From Rahnella sp. AA (GTDB taxonomy: Bacteria > Pseudomonadota > Gammaproteobacteria > Enterobacterales > Enterobacteriaceae): 64,000 nucleotides of DNA. The stretch covers positions 1 through 64,000 of the forward strand of contig NZ_PITQ01000006.1 in NCBI RefSeq assembly GCF_002834385.1. The letters are read 5' to 3'. Every line of letters starts with the position of its first letter. Positions within the stretch are counted from its first letter, which is position 1. Shown here piece by piece: positions 63,020 to 64,000 of this stretch. Under the pieces are notes generated by a model that worked only from the letters and a program-made list of their open reading frames with translations, was not told the origin of the DNA and made no database searches. The position numbers and the translations under genes are program-made.

Positions 63020-63801
63020 TGTACTAACCTGACCGGCTGCGTTTCTTTTGGCAGCAGATAGCCGATGTTGCGCAGTGCGCCGCCGAAAGTGTTTTCGAGA
63101 TTCTGATGGGTGAACGTGGTTTCCAGCGCGCCAGACGCGATCACCGTTCGGTTGATCAGCACCACGCGGTCACAAAAATCAGGCACGCTGGCGATGTTGT
63201 GCGTGGAAACCAAAATCAGATGCCCCTCTTCGCGCAACTGCCGCAGCAATTCGATAATGGCATTTTCCGTTTTGATATCAACGCCGGTAAAAGGCTCGTC
63301 GAGTAACATGACACGCCCCTGCTGCGCCAGCGCCCGCGCCAGAAAGACGCGCTTTTTCTGCCCGCCGGACAGTTCTCCGATCTGACGGTGTGCCAGCCCG
63401 CTCAGCCCGACGCGCGCCAGCGCAGAAGCGACCTGTTTTTTATCCTCCTGCGAGGGAATACGCAGAAACGACATTTTTCCATAACGCCCCATCATCACCA
63501 CATCGCGCACCAGCACCGGAAAGTTCCAGTCCACCTCTTCGGATTGCGGTACATACGCGATAAGATTTTTTTTCAGCGCTTTTGCTACGTTCAGACCATC
63601 GAGCGTCACGCTGCCCTGAGTCGGGCGGATAATCCCCATAATGGTTTTAAACAGCGTGGATTTCCCGCTGCCATTGACACCCAGCAACGCGCAAATCGAG
63701 CCACCGCGCAGCGTAAACGATGCGTTCTGAATTGCGGTATGACCGTTGTTGTAGGTCACTGAAATATCATCAACGTTGAGATGAAGCTGCGAGTCATTCA
63801 T
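63016..63801 (-). CDS. sitB: Manganese/iron ABC transporter ATPase SitB (YfeB)
   Basis: A 261-aa ABC ATPase. Walker A is GVNGSGKST (residues 41-49), the signature is LSGGQKKRV, Walker B is VMLLDEPF, and the switch His is in LVSTHN. It powers the SitC-SitD channel. The start overlaps the sitA stop (ATGA). Confidence 0.94.
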   Translation of the reverse strand: MNDSQLHLNVDDISVTYNNGHTAIQNASFTLRGGSICALLGVNGSGKSTLFKTIMGIIRPTQGSVTLDGLNVAKALKKNLIAYVPQSEEVDWNFPVLVRDVVMMGRYGKMSFLRIPSQEDKKQVASALARVGLSGLAHRQIGELSGGQKKRVFLARALAQQGRVMLLDEPFTGVDIKTENAIIELLRQLREEGHLILVSTHNIASVPDFCDRVVLINRTVIASGALETTFTHQNLENTFGGALRNIGYLLPKETQPVRLVQ

Positions 63802-64000
63802 TGCCCGAACCCCTGAGCGATAGTGCCCACAGTCACTTTCAGCAAATCGATGTACGTCGGCACCGGCCCGTTTTCGGCTGAAAGCGAATCGACGTACAGC
63901 ACACCGCCATACTTCGCCCCGGTCTCCTTGCTGACCTGTTTTGCCGGTTTGTCTGAAATCGTGCTCTCACTGAACACCACCGGAATATTTTGCTGACGAA
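63798..64000 (-). CDS. sitA: SitA periplasmic Mn/Fe-binding protein, C-terminal part only
   Basis: The frame runs off the window edge at 64000, leaving the last 66 residues or so ([15 protein letters not shown] to IAQGFGQ). This matches the C-terminus of cluster A-1 metal-binding proteins (YfeA/SitA/PsaA), including the [10 protein letters not shown] segment. The upstream promoter, where a Fur or MntR site would be expected, is outside the window. Confidence 0.9.
   Translation of the reverse strand, partial: RQQNIPVVFSESTISDKPAKQVSKETGAKYGGVLYVDSLSAENGPVPTYIDLLKVTVGTIAQGFGQ

Overview
The window looks like a chromosomal segment of a member of the Enterobacterales. Gene content (DcuSR, DigH, Mtr, SitABCD, FumA/B, MaeA), spacing and codon use fit the Yersiniaceae side (Rahnella/Rouxiella/Serratia-like). 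The genus is an inference from recalled protein similarity, not from any search. No rRNA, tRNA or CRISPR array was recognised.

Layout. 1-2.5 kb: possible insertion-sequence remnant and an autotransporter. 3.3-5.8 kb: a FhuE-like siderophore receptor behind a Fur-type promoter. 5.9-8.6 kb: digH and three small genes. 8.6-12.7 kb: a rhamnoside-type catabolic unit (AraC regulator, family-78-like glycosidase, GPH symporter). 12.8-26.2 kb: an anaerobic C4-dicarboxylate block with dcuS-dcuR, apbE, a three-domain NADH:fumarate reductase, a DASS antiporter, class I fumarase, an AEC carrier and maeA. An FNR box and a class II CRP promoter are visible in it. Malic enzyme would make NADH and the soluble fumarate reductase would consume it, so malate could be split into pyruvate and succinate with redox balance.

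26.3-34.2 kb: a DUF3750 protein, an MFS exporter, and a LacI-controlled sugar regulon. That regulon has two promoters, each with a paired GTAATCGATTAC operator and an upstream CRP-like site. It comprises an exported TIM-barrel protein on one side and a permease, a TIM-barrel isomerase and a Gfo/Idh oxidoreductase on the other. 34.4-39 kb: an SDR, a TetR repressor with two matching operators, an alpha/beta hydrolase, an EntS-like MFS and a pirin.

39.7-59.1 kb: the most unusual part, a minus-strand cluster with no recognised pathway. In transcription order it holds a Tat-exported beta-rich protein (268 aa), its signal-less paralogue (237 aa), a 1215-aa protein, a 3595-aa giant, a 320-aa protein, a 66-aa peptide and a 509-aa asparagine-synthetase-superfamily enzyme that lacks the glutaminase cysteine. 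The giant has a glycosyltransferase-like N-terminus, a long beta-rich DUF6603-like body and LysM-like repeats. The large genes are translationally coupled, and hairpins separate the small genes from the large ones. The cluster is flanked by AT-rich non-coding DNA.

59.4-64 kb: ordinary chromosome resumes with mtr behind a Trp-operator-like site, a flavin reductase-like protein and sitDCB plus the 3' end of sitA.
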